Below the pieces are notes generated by a model. The model saw nothing but the letters and a program-made list of their open reading frames with translations. It did no database searches and had not been told where the DNA came from. This document shows, piece after piece, positions 9,836 through 21,552 of a stretch of DNA of 64,000 nt; position 1 is the stretch's first letter, and each line of letters begins with the position of its first letter. A program made the translations under genes and the position numbers. Source of the stretch: Ypsolopha sequella (Eukaryota; Arthropoda; Insecta; Lepidoptera; Ypsolophidae); NCBI GenBank assembly GCA_934047225.1, contig OW204004.1, positions 3,600,401 through 3,664,400 of the forward strand, given 5' to 3'.

Positions 9836-12800
9836 TCAATGCTGAGAGCGGCGCTGGTGAGCCCTCACGTGGCTGACGTAGCCGATTTTTGCAGTGAACG
9901 TGCGGCCACATTCACTGCACGTCAGCACCCCTCCAACTATATTATAATTGATGGCCACTGGTGGTCGGGCCTTAAGCTGGTCTCGTTTTGTGTCGAGCTC
10001 AGCGCGTCTAATCGATTCGAAAGCATACACCTTAGTGTTCACAGCCTGCCTCCAATGTGGTCTGTCTGCTGCCAGTGTTTCCCATTGTGCTGGGTCTATT
10101 GCACATTTCTTCATGTGGCGGTTAAGCACATCTTTATACCGCAGAAATTGGCCGCCCTGTTTCCGTTTCCCTTCCTGCAGTTCGGAGTAGAAGATGCGCT
10201 TAGCCACCCTGGCATCAGACATTCGGGAAACATGGCCACACCATCGCAGCTGACGCCTCATTAGATAGGCCTCAATCCCACCGACATCAGCACGTCGCAG
10301 AACTTCCGTGTTTCTCACACGGTCCGACCAGTGGATGTTCTGGATGTCACGCAGGCATTTGAGGTGGAACCTATCCAATGTGCGAATATGCTTCCGGTAT
10401 GGACACCACGATTCGGAGGCATAGAGAAGATTAGGCAAAACTATCGCCATGTACACAGAGACCTTTGTATGGAGCTTTAGGTCATGTGACCGGAACACCT
10501 TGGGACGAAGTTTGCCGTAGGCTGCAGCAGCTGCTCCTATTCTGCTGTTGACTTCATCGTCAAGATGGCACTTGGATGTAATCGTGCTCCCCAGATATTT
10601 GAATTTATCTACTTGCTTCAGCGATGCCTCACCGAGTTTTATATCGACTGGCGCACTGAGAGTGTTTTGAACCATCACTTCGGTTTTCTTAACACTGATT
10701 TTTAGGCCAAAACGCCGACATATCTCATCGAGGCTCGACATTAAGCGCTGTAGATCATCTGAGGATTCCGCCACGAAACACAGGTCATCTGCGTACATTA
10801 TCTCCGTTATGGTGGTAAGACACACTTTGGTGTATGCTTTCAGCCTGGCTAAGTTGAAAACACCGCCGTCGGTGCGAAAACGAATACGGATACCGTCAGG
10901 CACTGATTGCAAGGCTTCCCGAACTACCACGGCAAAGTAAAGGGCAAAGAGAGTGGGTGCCAGCACGCAGCCTTGCTTGACTCCACAGCTGACATTGAAG
11001 AACTCTGTATCTTCGCCCTTTACCGCGACACAACACTGCATGTCATCATGCAGTAGCCGGACCAACCTCACAAACTTATCCGTGCATCCCAGTTTCGTCA
11101 TCACCACCCATAGAGCTTCCCGAGGCACACTGTCGAAGGCTTTTTCCAGGTCAACAAAACACATATACAGTTCCTGACTCTGTTCTCTGCTTTTCTCCTG
11201 GAGTTGACGTATGGAGAAAATAGCCTCGCAGGTACCTCTTTCCGGGCGAAAGCCAAATTGGGTTTCCGGCAGGATGTTCTCAGACAGGGGCACTAAGCGG
11301 TTAAGCAATATCCGGGCAAAGACTTTTCCCGGAGAGGTAAGGAGAGATATACCTCTGTACGAATTGCAGTCGGAGCGATCTCCTTTGTTTTTGTACAAGG
11401 AGCAGATACGAGACAGATGAAAGTCTTCCGGTACCCGCTCCTTTTCCCACATCTCAACAAAGAGCCTCCAGATTGTACCGTGCAACTCGTCACCTCCATA
11501 CTTAAGTAGCTCTCCGGGCAAATTGTCAATGCCCACCGCTTTTTTATTCTGCTGTTGTTTAATGGCAAGAACGACCTCACTTAGTGACAGTGGCTTGTCA
11601 AGCTCAGTGCAGGCTGGCAATACTGCTATTGAGCTGATGTGATGCAGATCCGCATCTCGGTCAACGTTCAGTACGCTGTTGAAATGTTCCCGCCAGCGCT
11701 GGAGCACGTCCTGCTTGCTTGTAAGTAGTAATGTACCATCAGATGACCTTAATGGAACACTACTGCGGGCTGACTTACCTACTAATTGACGGACCTCTTC
11801 GTAAAATGTGCCCATTTGATGCGTGTCTGCAAGCCACTGTATGTGCTTGGCCTTTTCCTGCCACCACCTGTCTTTTATCTCTCTGACCTTACCTCTGAGC
11901 TGAGCACTACTCTGCCTGACTTCCTTCGACTGTTCAGTGCGGTGGTTACGGAGGAGAGTTCGGTGCTTCCTTATTGCTTCGGCTAGGCTTTCGTTGTTCT
12001 CGTCGAACCAATCCTCGCATTGACGAGGTTTTATACCAAGTTTCTGCGTGGCTACATCGACAAGACTGGACGAAAGCGTTTGCCAGATAGCTACAGGATC
12101 GCCATTCTCAGTATCCAGCGTCTGAACCACTTCACTGATCGCCAGGGAGTAGATTTTCCGGGTCTCCAGGTTCTGGAGTTTCCCTAGATCTAACTTCTTT
12201 GGCATCACTCCTTGAGATCTGCGCGGAGGAAAAAGTCGAAGTTTCAGCTTGGTCAAGACAAGCCGATGGTCACTCCAGCAATGAGCACCCCGCATGACAC
12301 GGGTGATAAGGACCTGGGAGATGTCCCGCTGCCTGACTATAGCGTAGTCTATGAGGTGCCAATGTTTGGACCTGGGATGCATCCATGTAGTCTTATATTT
12401 AGCCGGGAGTCTAAACATGGTGTTGGTGATTGCCAGATTGAATTGGGCACATAATGAGAGCAGTAACCGTCCATTACTATTCATATTACCAACACCGTGT
12501 CTTCCCAAGACCTTAGGCCAGGCTTCATAGTCACGACCAACCCTAGCATTAAAGTCACCCAATAAGAGCAGTTGCTCTCGAGGGCGAACTTTAGTGAGGG
12601 TTTGTGTGAGCTCCTCATAAAACCTGTCCTTGATATCGTCATCTCGGTCCATAGTCGGCGCATAGACACTAACGACAGTCAGGTAGTTGTTGTTGGCCAA
12701 GTGAAGACGCAAGGAAGTAACGCGGTCCGAGGTGTGTACTGGACACTCTTCCAGCTTCGAAGCGATCGTATTTTTTACCGCGAAACCAACGCCAGATCTC

Positions 12801-13015
12801 CTAGGCTCTGAGGCAGAGATTCCCTTCCAAAAGAAGGTATACCCACCGCCGTATTCCACCATCTCCCCCTCGTCAGCCAGGTGAGTCTCACTGAGAGCTG
12901 CGATGTCCACACCATAGCGTTGGAGTTCTCGGGCTACGATGGCAGTTTTCCTCTCAGGACATTGGTTTGTACTACGATCGAGAAGAGTGCGTACATTCCA
13001 TGCGCCGAATGTCAT
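9836..13015 (-). CDS. Intact non-LTR retrotransposon polyprotein (endonuclease-RT)
   Basis: A single 1059-codon frame from ATG 13013-13015. Residues 1-255 are an apurinic-type endonuclease: N7 (WNVRTL), E43 (SETHL), D154/N156 ([10 protein letters not shown]) and D249-H250 (SDH). Residues about 480-790 are the reverse transcriptase: YRGISLL (553-559), FGFRPERGT (587-595), motif [10 protein letters not shown] with D622, QGCVLAP (681-687) and catalytic YADD at 741-744, then KFKYLGS (805-810). The C-terminus holds a C2H2 finger, C1033, C1036, H1049, H1053. It copies its own mRNA at a nicked target. The frame has no stop or shift, so insertion is probably recent. The clade (RTE/Nimb-like versus others) is unsettled. 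It lies inside the 9307-20582 unit. Confidence 0.93.
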   Translation of the reverse strand: MTFGAWNVRTLLDRSTNQCPERKTAIVARELQRYGVDIAALSETHLADEGEMVEYGGGYTFFWKGISASEPRRSGVGFAVKNTIASKLEECPVHTSDRVTSLRLHLANNNYLTVVSVYAPTMDRDDDIKDRFYEELTQTLTKVRPREQLLLLGDFNARVGRDYEAWPKVLGRHGVGNMNSNGRLLLSLCAQFNLAITNTMFRLPAKYKTTWMHPRSKHWHLIDYAIVRQRDISQVLITRVMRGAHCWSDHRLVLTKLKLRLFPPRRSQGVMPKKLDLGKLQNLETRKIYSLAISEVVQTLDTENGDPVAIWQTLSSSLVDVATQKLGIKPRQCEDWFDENNESLAEAIRKHRTLLRNHRTEQSKEVRQSSAQLRGKVREIKDRWWQEKAKHIQWLADTHQMGTFYEEVRQLVGKSARSSVPLRSSDGTLLLTSKQDVLQRWREHFNSVLNVDRDADLHHISSIAVLPACTELDKPLSLSEVVLAIKQQQNKKAVGIDNLPGELLKYGGDELHGTIWRLFVEMWEKERVPEDFHLSRICSLYKNKGDRSDCNSYRGISLLTSPGKVFARILLNRLVPLSENILPETQFGFRPERGTCEAIFSIRQLQEKSREQSQELYMCFVDLEKAFDSVPREALWVVMTKLGCTDKFVRLVRLLHDDMQCCVAVKGEDTEFFNVSCGVKQGCVLAPTLFALYFAVVVREALQSVPDGIRIRFRTDGGVFNLARLKAYTKVCLTTITEIMYADDLCFVAESSDDLQRLMSSLDEICRRFGLKISVKKTEVMVQNTLSAPVDIKLGEASLKQVDKFKYLGSTITSKCHLDDEVNSRIGAAAAAYGKLRPKVFRSHDLKLHTKVSVYMAIVLPNLLYASESWCPYRKHIRTLDRFHLKCLRDIQNIHWSDRVRNTEVLRRADVGGIEAYLMRRQLRWCGHVSRMSDARVAKRIFYSELQEGKRKQGGQFLRYKDVLNRHMKKCAIDPAQWETLAADRPHWRQAVNTKVYAFESIRRAELDTKRDQLKARPPVAINYNIVGGVLTCSECGRTFTAKIGYVSHVRAHQRRSQH

Positions 13016-13830
13016 ATCCGAATGCTTTATGTTATTTTTACCTCTGTGCTTTCGACCACGAATTAGGTGATGCAGAAGCAGCCGTGGTTACTACTTCTGT
13101 GCGGGTTTGGGTCAAGCCTTGTTTAGGACACCTTTTCTAGTCCCTCCCCCGTTCGGGGCGAGCAGGGCCTCCCTAAATAGGGCTGCTCCGTCACTCAAGG
13201 TGCTGCCGAATCCACACTGATGACCCTGTGCAGCATGAAAGCGACCACTCTCCTTGAGTCGCCTGCGTGCAGACATTAGCCAAAGCCCGATTGGCATCAC
13301 AATCAGACCTCTCTGCCGCTGCCCATCGCCACAGGACTTGTTTCTAAAATCGGAGGTCCAGTAGCAGAAACAGTCAATTACGCAGGACATATTATAGTGC
13401 ACAAGTGTGTGCGCAAACACAGGTGCACTCTCTCGTCTAAACCTCTCTGTGCCTGATGGAACGTGTAACCGCTACAACCAGAAAGAGGTTCAGATGCAGT
13501 TTCTGGCCGACGTTCACTTGAGACCTCTAACGCCGCCCTAGGCCTTCCACTTAGGCCGTGCTGACTTGCCGCGTCCGCCAATATCCTACGCTTATCAGCT
13601 GCAGAATTGCCTTCCACGCCAAGTCAGACTTCGTACACAGAAAAGCGGGAGGTAACCGCGTAAGACCTGTATAGGTCCCCCTCAACCAGGTTTAGCCCAC
13701 GAACCGACGTGGTGTCCCAGAGTGTGGCCGCCACGTGTACTGCAGCTTCTAGGAGCCACTGGTGAGAGATTGCGGAGTGTCTGTGGACCAGAGTGAATCT
13801 GTCTCATTTCAGAGAGCGGCTAACAGATTC
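13016..13830 (-). other. Probable 5' region of the LINE
   Basis: GC-richer than the following DNA and continuous in composition with the LINE. Two short open minus-strand stretches (13112-13420 and 13378-13617) show no known domain. The 5' end of the element is not defined by any duplication I can see. Confidence 0.4.
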
Positions 13831-13992
13831 AAAAAGTTATCACCACTAGACACGCCACTACACCCCGCTACAGGACTATCAATTTGCATCAGAAAGAAAT
13901 GGAAAAATGTTCAGAAAATGATGGAAAAACAAACAAATGGAGGCTAAACTCTAGATTACGGAACGCTGGTATCTAAGAAAAACTGAAAAATG

Positions 13993-14556
13993 TGATATTA
14001 TGCTGTGATACCTACTGAAAATTATTCTAAATCAATTTACTGATCGAGTAACACTAGGCTTGTGTCTTTGAAAGGAGTGTTAATGTTATACAGAGATTGT
14101 ATGTAATGGAATGTTTGTATCGCGCCCCCTTATCTACACTCCGACCTATTTATTTTCTTCGGTGAAATAAATGCATGGACATAATTGAGCCAGTGACCAT
14201 AAGTTTATGCAATAATGTTACTTGGAAAACAATTTTGGAGATACATATACAAAAATAAATAAACAAACATGAGTTATTAAGCAAGTGAGTATTGAAGGAA
14301 ATCTGTGACTGGAATCTGGAATATATTCACTCTGTGATATTATGCTGTGATACCTACTGAAAATTATTCTGAATCAATTTATTGATCGAGTAATACTAGG
14401 CTTGTGTCTTTGAAAGGAGTGTTATACAGAGATTGTATGTCATGGAATGTTTGATCATTATATTTATTTTCTTCGGTGAAATAAATGCATGGACATAATT
14501 GAGCCAGTGACCATAAGTTTATGCAATAATGTTACTTGGAAAACAATTTTGGAGAT
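13993..14556 (+). repeat. Tandem duplication, unit about 340 bp
   Basis: The block starting GATATTATGCTGTGATACC at 13993 recurs from about 14335. Both run through TAGGCTTGTGTCTTTGAAAG and ATAATTGAGCCAGTGACCAT to CAATTTTGGAGATACA. Copy 2 lacks about 30 bases around TCGCGCCCCC. About 85 bp of unduplicated sequence separates them. Confidence 0.8.
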
Positions 14557-15495
14557 ACACAACAAATAAGGATATTGACTAGAAGCTACAATTTAATATA
14601 TAATGTGAACACACATGAAATAAGAGTGTAAAAGATAAATGGAAATTTATAATATACAGTTATGGTGCAAGGATCACACTTGCAGGAAATAACTTTCAGG
14701 TTTTTCTTAATGTCAGTAAAATAAAACTGCATGGAGTTTTTGATTGGAGGAAATTCCTACTAACCACTGTGAAGGAGTTGAGAATGATTATTTTCAGTAT
14801 ATTGGCTTTAAGTTGTAATTTTTCAGAATTTGAATGCACATTATAAGAGTGAAATCGAGGAAATTCAATTATAAAGAGGGTGTGCACAATATCATACTTT
14901 CAGGGTTTACTTTCAGGAAATTAGTTTCAGTTTTGTTGAAGTACTGCCAAGGAGGGTTACAGCTGTAAACAAAAATACAAATATTGGAAACAGTAAGGTT
15001 TTGAGAAATGTGTAAATCAATGTGAAACCGACCAGACGACATGGTGGTATGGGTATATGTTTATATTTTCATTACTTAGTGTGTCCAAATGCACAAGGAA
15101 GAGTGAGGTAATACCATTCTTTATTATTATGATTCTGGCTATGGATTTTAATCCATTGTATTGATTAATTCTTTATTGAGGACCAGTAAACCTTGTATTT
15201 GTTAATGAAGTTATGCTTTTGGACCCTACAGTTACACTTTCAACAAGTAATTTCAAGTTAACTTTTAATGGCTGACTCACCTGTTATGATATAACAAACA
15301 GTAGTAAATGTCTTGTAATAAAAAAAATAAAAAAATAAATAATGGTGAGTGAGGAATGAAAGTATTGGAAGTTGGTTGGAACCATATATTGGATACATAA
15401 ATATTTACATAAAATATAGGCGATGGACAATGCAAAAGTTTAAGGGTTTAGCTCTGTTCAGTATAAGTAATTGATTGTTTTCTTACTAGATTTTG
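14557..15495. other. AT-rich interior, no gene seen
   Basis: Recurrent short motifs (TTTCAGG, GGAAATT, TGGAATATATT) suggest old repeat decay. No domain, splice-bounded exon or RNA gene recognised. Confidence 0.4.
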
Positions 15496-15499
15496 CTGT

Positions 15500-15993
15500 T
15501 GGTGCCTGAGGCCGATTCACAGTGTGAACGCGGTATTTCATCAACTACAATCTGAGACCGACCCACCTTGTGTGCGAACGCGGTATATGTTTCATGAATT
15601 TTATCAATCTGAGACCGACCCACCTTGTGTGCGAACGCGGTATATGGTTCATGAATTTTATCAATCTGAGACCGACCCACCTTGTGTGCGAACGCGGTAT
15701 ATGTTTCATGAACTTTATCAAGCTGAGACCGATTCACATTGTGTGTGAACGCGGTATATGTTTCATGAATTTTATCAATCTGAGACCGATTCACATTGTG
15801 TGTGAACGCGGTATATGTTTCATGAATTTTATCAATCTGAGACCGATTCACATTGTGTGTGAACGCGGTATATGTTTCATGAATTTTATCAATCTGAGAC
15901 CGATTCACATTGTGTGTGAACGCGGTATATGTTTCATGAATTTTATTAATCTGAGACCGAACCACCTAGTTTGTGAGCACAGTATATTTCATC
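15500..15993. repeat. 57-bp minisatellite, about 8.5 units
   Basis: CTGAGACCG recurs at 15552, 15609, 15666, 15723, 15780, 15837, 15894 and 15951, exactly every 57 bp. Partial units flank the array. Two unit types exist: three carry GACCCACCTTGTGTGCGAAC and the next ones GATTCACATTGTGTGTGAAC, in two blocks. Because 57 is 19 codons, open frames run through the array on both strands (for example 15486-15965 minus and 15570-16013 plus). The repeat peptide NRSQIDKIHETYTAF on the minus strand is regular, but no start context, signal or splice site supports a protein. Confidence 0.9.
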
Positions 15994-16094
15994 GACTACA
16001 TATAGCAGCATGAAGAGTTCTGTCTGCACTGAAGCAGCCTGTGGACTCCTACAATGCTTAAGAATATATATATCTTACTGATAAATCTATAACG

Positions 16095-16330
16095 TAACAT
16101 ACATGCTCTTTATTGTGCACGGAAACAAAAGAAGTTATAAAATATGTTAGAGAGGGTACAATGGGTGGTCTTATTGTTTGACAGATTTCTTCCAGACAAC
16201 CTTTGGGTGATAGATAATGTAAAATAGAGGATGGTGCGTAGGTGGTGTAAAGAAAATAGATAAGATAAAAATTTATTTAGCTTTCTTGTTGTACAAAAGG
16301 TGTCATGAATAATAAGTATCAAACAAGGAC
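16095..16330 (-). repeat. Retroposon 3'-end-like repeat, copy 1
   Basis: CTTTATTGTGCACGGAAACA and later TTTCTTCCAGACAACCTTTG resemble, in order, the stretch at 16995-17110 (CTTTATTGTACACAGAAACA, TTTCTTCCAGCCAAC). Both look like diverged minus-strand ends of one retroposon. Confidence 0.45.
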
Positions 16331-16529
16331 CCTGTAAGGGCGCTGCTAAATTTAGTCAGTGGCTATAATATAATAAATAACTTATTTCTTATGTTACCTA
16401 AATATTAAATTATCTATATGTCAAAATACATACTAATCTATAATGATTGATTGAATGTGTTATAATGTATGTGGTACAAACAAATAAAATAAATATGTAT
16501 ATAGATTACTTACTTAAGGGGCTTAGTAT

Positions 16530-16925
16530 AGTCAAATAGGTACTTCCAAAGCTTACTCCTAGTTTATAGTGCAACCAAAAATATTGAAAAAAATGTATTA
16601 TGAATTATCAACTCTAAGACAACATGCAACATTTTTCTTTTTCAAACCACGCTTAGCCTATTTAATACATTTATGCTTTGATAAATAGATAAACTTGATA
16701 GCTATAAACATAACATAGGATTATTCAATCAAACAATCACGTCCATGTGAAAAGTATTATTTTCTCCTATTTCGCCCTATCAAGGACGCAGCGAGCGTCG
16801 CAACAGCCACTATGCATTGCCACTATGTTATATAAACGTTATTTTAATGTCGTTTCCGTCGATATTTGTACCGACAAACATCGAGCTGCTAATTTGGCGA
16901 CAGTAATCGCCTTAAGTAAACCTTT
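16530..16925 (+). repeat. Interspersed repeat family E, copy 1
   Basis: It runs from GGGGCTTAGTATAGTC through AACTCTAAGACAACATGCAAC, GTCCATGTGAAAAGTATTAT, ACGCAGCGAGCGTCG and GATATTTGTACCGACAAACA. The same order, reversed, occupies 62555-63010, and a partial copy is at 36123-36300. No coding recognised. Confidence 0.7.
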
Positions 16926-16994
16926 CGTTTTGCATTGTTAATTTTTATGTAGAATCTTTATTTTGTTAACAAATACCGAATCATTCATATTTTA

Positions 16995-17160
16995 TATCCT
17001 TTATTGTACACAGAAACATAAACTAACACAACAAAATAAAATATATATATATATGTATATTTACATAAAAGCGGGCTTACCTTTACAGGAGGTTTCTTCC
17101 AGCCAACAAGTGTTGTGGGGAAAATTTATACTGAACAGCAGTGGGGAGAGGTAGAATTTT
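16995..17160 (-). repeat. Retroposon 3'-end-like repeat, copy 2
   Basis: Diverged partner of 16095-16330, sharing the TTATTGTACACAGAAACA and TTTCTTCCAGCCAAC landmarks. Confidence 0.4.
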
Positions 17161-20100
17161 ATTATGACGTTGACAAACAAAAAAAGAATATATATAATAA
17201 TAATAATAAGAAAAACACCGCGTGATGCAAGAGCCAATTCTAAGAGTTCTTAATTAAGATAAGGCCCCCCTTTCATCATACAAAAAGAAAAAGCATTGAT
17301 AATATAATTTTATGATGACAGTGTATTTGAATGAAGTATGATAAAATCAGTTGAATGAACTGGTTGGCGGCAAGCATGTACAATTTATGACTCTGACACT
17401 GAGGTAACACTGGTTGAAATAGTTTACCTGTTTATCAGAAGAGGCCATCGGTTTTATAAATAAGTATATTAATTTTGGTACATTTTCCTAGTTTCCGATT
17501 GAAGAAATAACTATTGAAATGAGGTCTTTATCGACACTTTTCTCATAGTTGTGACAAATAGGAATGACACGCTGGCCTTAATGATATTTTATTATATGTA
17601 CTTGCCAGTATTTTTAGTTAATTTTATATTAATTTAGAACTGTAATTTCGCTGTTCTTCCGGAGTCCGTCCCTCTTACACTGCGACTTTTTCCGCATCGA
17701 GTACCGATGAACGTTGCAACCGTGACATATCCTCCTAAGACTGTCAACTAATCCACATAAGTAATTTGACTTTCACAACACAATATTTATTCTTATAGAC
17801 AATAAATATAAATAACGTATATATACAAATGAACATTGTAGGTATGTACATTATGCTTGCAATAAAAATATTGAGTAATGAGTATGTAAATATTGTATGA
17901 TTGGATTAAAAAAAAAAAAATTAAATATGACCTAATAAACACAAAGCTGCAACTATAATTAAGCTTCACACAACTCCATCATTATAATTATTCCATAATG
18001 TTAAGAATAGTGATGAAGTGAACCTTGCTTTTCTATTGCAAGATAACGTTAATTGTAAGGTTATTATTATTACAACTTAAATTTAAGTAAACAACTTGTA
18101 GTAACATTTCAAATAACTCAATAAGTAACGAGATTACATTTTAAATGCATTTTATAATTTAATACCTATATGTTTATGTTGTGTTCGGTATCGATTTTAT
18201 TTGCTCAGTGGTATCGATTGGTCAAACCAGTAAAATTACTAATTTTGTGAAATAAATTAAACATATCCAAGAAGACCCTTCATTGTTACGATGTTGTAAG
18301 CCTCGCATATTCTGTTAATTTTCCACGTGGTCAAATCAGTTTGACAAAATAGTTTGACTACGTGGAGGCAGCGATTTTATTTTGCTTTTCGAGCCTTTAA
18401 AAATAAATGTTTTAATTATTTGACAACTAAAGATGTAATTTGTTGACCTAAACGGACTCACCAAATTGTTGTATTTAAATAAAATTATGATGATAAAGTC
18501 CAGGAATAGGGACATTCCTCATACAGGATGGCCGATGCGCACTGCAAGGGTGCGTGTGATAGGTATCATGCATGACGAGCGCTGTCCGCGGCGGCAGCGT
18601 CTGCGCTGTGCCTCTTGTCAATTTTGAGCAGTCATGCTTATTTATTTATTATTTTTTTTTGTACAAGAAGCAAATTTCATAAGTACTTATAATTATACAT
18701 GCCTTGCAAAACTACCTATATAAACATTTGGTCTGCAGGAATGAGTCACGAGATTTGCGGAAAGGAAATAATTTGTGGGAAAGTTACTTAAATATTTTTC
18801 TTTAGATGATCAATTGTGTGGTGTCTCTAAAAGATATTGTTCAGATGTGGTTGGTAATTGTAATTATTAATTGTAAATAGGCCCTTAAAATTCATCCATT
18901 AACCATGGATGTCAATTGCCAACCTTACACCATTATTCACGTCATGCCTTTGACTCAGCTGTATTAGTTACTTAACATTATAATGATAAAAAATCGTTAG
19001 CAAACAATATAAAAAAATATATATATATCTTAAAATAGGGTTACAGAAACTAGAAGTTTACAAATAAGAAGGTAAGAGAATTTGAAACGCAGTGTCCAAT
19101 ACAACAGAGTTGCAAAAATATAGCAGCATCCTTAAAATTACATTTTAAAGTGTAACATTTCTTTAGCAGACTCCTCAATCTTTGTTAAGAAGGGGTATGA
19201 TATCTCAACTTTCTGGTTATCAGTCTTTCTGGGAGAGAATATAATATACTTATTGTTATTATTTTTAATTATTAATTACCTACTAATAAAACAATTAATT
19301 AGTTATTAATTCACAAGTTTAAATTATGATTTTATTTGATTGTTTTGGACACCATGCTATCTTAATCAATTTACATAACTAAACATTACAAATATCACTA
19401 GCTAAAAAAAAAAAAAAAAAAAAAAAAATTCTAAAGAAAACAAAATTCAGACAAATACGAATATAATAAATACGAATATTTTTATGCACAACACAAAATG
19501 TTGATGAATAAATGTTCAGATGAAATGTTGTATGTTCTATATTCCATAACAAAATTATTACAAGAAATAATACATTATATGTTTATAATAGGTATATTAT
19601 ATTAGTTTAAATAAATTGTAAAAATGAGATTATATTCGTTTAGGTATTTCACTTAAGTACGTAAATAAAAATTATTTACTTACAACGTACGTGACATTGA
19701 CAAAAGGAAGTAGGTACTTGTGTGTTATGTTCTATTGGAATAATATTATTGTGATATCTATGTTTGTTCCGTACGTATTATCAATAATCTTGTAAAACGA
19801 CTTTCATTAATACACAAAATTTAAAGGAACTGATAAACCTACACTTCATTAATTAATTAAATGAGCTTAAAATAAAGTAGAAAAATGTATTTTGAGTTAA
19901 GTATATAAATTGTACTAAATTGTATTCAATTCAATTTCGTTTAAGACTTAATTATACTTACTTATAATCGCATTGAGTTTTGGCAAAAGACATAATAAGA
20001 TAATTGTAGATACGAGTATTGTTAAACTATAAATATACATGTCAATATAAAGTACTCAATTTGATGTTTGAACGCTTATAACATCTATTAGAAATTGTGG

Positions 20101-20357
20101 ATCGATTAGTGTATTTCATCGTTTTTATACATTTACCGGGTGTTTTGATTCTTTTGATACCTATGTGTAGTGATTATCGATATAGTAAAACCTTAAAAAT
20201 GTCATCTTAATTTAAGTTACGATACGAAATGTTAGATATTCCGATATTAAAATATTGTGATATTCGGTCAAGTTACAGTCTATTAAGATATTAAGTATGA
20301 GTAGTATTTGGTCTCTATAATTTTGCCTGAGGTCAGGCAAGGGTCAGGATGGCCGAC
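17161..20357. other. AT-rich interior of the 11.3-kb unit, no gene seen
   Basis: Mostly unstructured AT-rich DNA. Notable pieces are a scrap near 17655-17745 resembling the TTAA-bounded MITE core (GGAGTCCGTCCCTC), an isolated GC-rich patch at 18520-18625, and an A-run of about 26 at 19405-19430. No gag-pol remnant was recognised on either strand. Confidence 0.45.
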
Positions 20358-20582
20358 TGTTAGCTATTACAGGTTTTTATTACATGTATTTGTTATTTTA
20401 AATAATCATAGTCAAGTAGGGATATTCATTGTGAGACAGCTGGCAACACACAGCTGTCAATTGGCAGTTTTGGCGGTATTATTGTAAGACTCTGTAAGGG
20501 GTAATAGTGTCCCCAATAAAACTATATCAAAATATCTTATCCACCTTTCTTATTTATAGTATATCATTAGAGAATATTATCA
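20358..20582. repeat. Right 225-bp LTR-like repeat
   Basis: Identical to 9307-9531 over its full length, with identity stopping exactly at TG and CA. It is followed by CTAT. Confidence 0.75.
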
Positions 20583-20830
20583 CTATTGAATGTGAATTAA
20601 AACATAATTACGGTAAAATTCGTCAGATGTGGTTGTATAGACTCAACCTTTGCATAACGAAACGCAATTGACATGTCAAAAGTGATGGTCGTGAGTCAAA
20701 ACGAAAATTTTATTGTCAACTTTTAATAATTTATTTCTCAAAAACTACGCATTTGCTACAAAAAATAGTTCGGGGAAAGACTTCTTATATCATCTACTTT
20801 CTGTAAAAAAATTATGAAAGCCCAGATCAG

Positions 20831-21110
20831 CGTCCCGTAATGTACAGTTTATCCACCATAGATGTTATACTTTTTTTTCCACTGTTTAACGGCTCTGGAT
20901 ACAATCCTTTTGAGCCAATCATAATTGAAAGTTCACAAGATTATATTTGTTTTCATTTCCTCACACTATGCATTGAAAAACATAGTATGATACACGGGCG
21001 TAAAAGCAATAAATTACTCGGTTACGTTTAAAACACTCGCTACGCTCGTGTTTTAAATCGTCCTCGTGATTTATTCCTTTTCGCCCTAGTAGCATAAACT
21101 ACTATTATCT
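20831..21110 (+). repeat. Interspersed repeat family C, copy 1
   Basis: Landmarks are GATGTTATACTTTTTTTTCC, ACGGCTCTGGATACAATCC, GATACACGGGCGTAAAAGC, the palindrome AACACTCGCTACGCTCGTGT, and TAGCATAAACTACTATT. Other copies: 25395-25790 (reverse), 49490-49850, and a diverged one at 61950-62165. Confidence 0.75.
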
Positions 21111-21409
21111 ACTACAATAAGGTACAACATCAAAATTGTATAAATACCCACATTGTTTATCTGATTTTGTTATATTATTATTAATTCTGCGCTGGGATTG
21201 GCCCAATTTATTATAACACCGCTAGGTAACCAATCAAACCTGACGACAGGCCTGCCCTTATTTCTTAAGCCCCACCCTATTTGTCGTTCTTGCTTCTGAT
21301 TGGTCTCAGGTGGCAATACCGTATCATGCCTTGAAAATATCATGACGAGTGTTCTGTTTCTCACTTTTCTTTAAATTCGTAGTCGATATATAATATATGA
21401 TAAATAATG

Positions 21410-21552
21410 GTGTCGATACGGTGTTACACGATTTAACTTATTTGACAGGACTAAACTTAATTTAAGCGTTCTTTCTTTTTCTTTCTGTATCGAAAAGACA
21501 AAGACCAGAGGCTAAAATAAGATAAGTCCTGTCAAATAAGTTAAGTCGTGTT
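21410..21552. mobile_element. MITE family GTGTCGATTCGG, copy 1
   Basis: Ends pair as GTGTCGAT...GATTTAACTTATTTGACAGG and its complement, around a central TTTCTGTATCGAAAAGACAA. Related copies are at 40328-40472 and 60154-60298. It interrupts the minus-strand LINE remnant that resumes at 21553. Confidence 0.7.

Larger units (their letters stand above)
9307..20582. mobile_element. Candidate 11.3-kb LTR-type element without gag-pol
   Basis: Two direct repeats of exactly 225 bp, identical at every position I compared, lie at 9307-9531 and 20358-20582. Each starts TGTTAG and ends ATTATCA (TG...CA). Outside the pair the bases are CTAT on both sides (9303-9306 and 20583-20586), a 4-bp target duplication. 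Together these are LTR-retrotransposon hallmarks. Against it, no polypurine tract is evident just before 20358, and the nearest primer-site-like TGGTGTCGTGACG is 77 bp past the left repeat. The interior has a LINE, tandem repeats and AT-rich DNA but no gag, protease, RT or integrase of an LTR element, so it would be a large non-autonomous derivative, or two repeats joined by other means. Confidence 0.5.

Noticed and set aside
9839..10264. Plus-strand open frames within 9836-13015
   Set aside because: They are antisense shadows of the intact LINE polyprotein.
15486..16013. Repeat proteins encoded by the 57-bp array
   Set aside because: Open frames on both strands follow from a period divisible by three without stops. 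No start context, splice sites or signal supports translation.
9307..20582. Polydnavirus-type integrated segment, since some are bounded by direct repeats
   Set aside because: No virulence-type gene family or segment motif is visible inside. TG...CA ends and a 4-bp flanking repeat fit an LTR element better.
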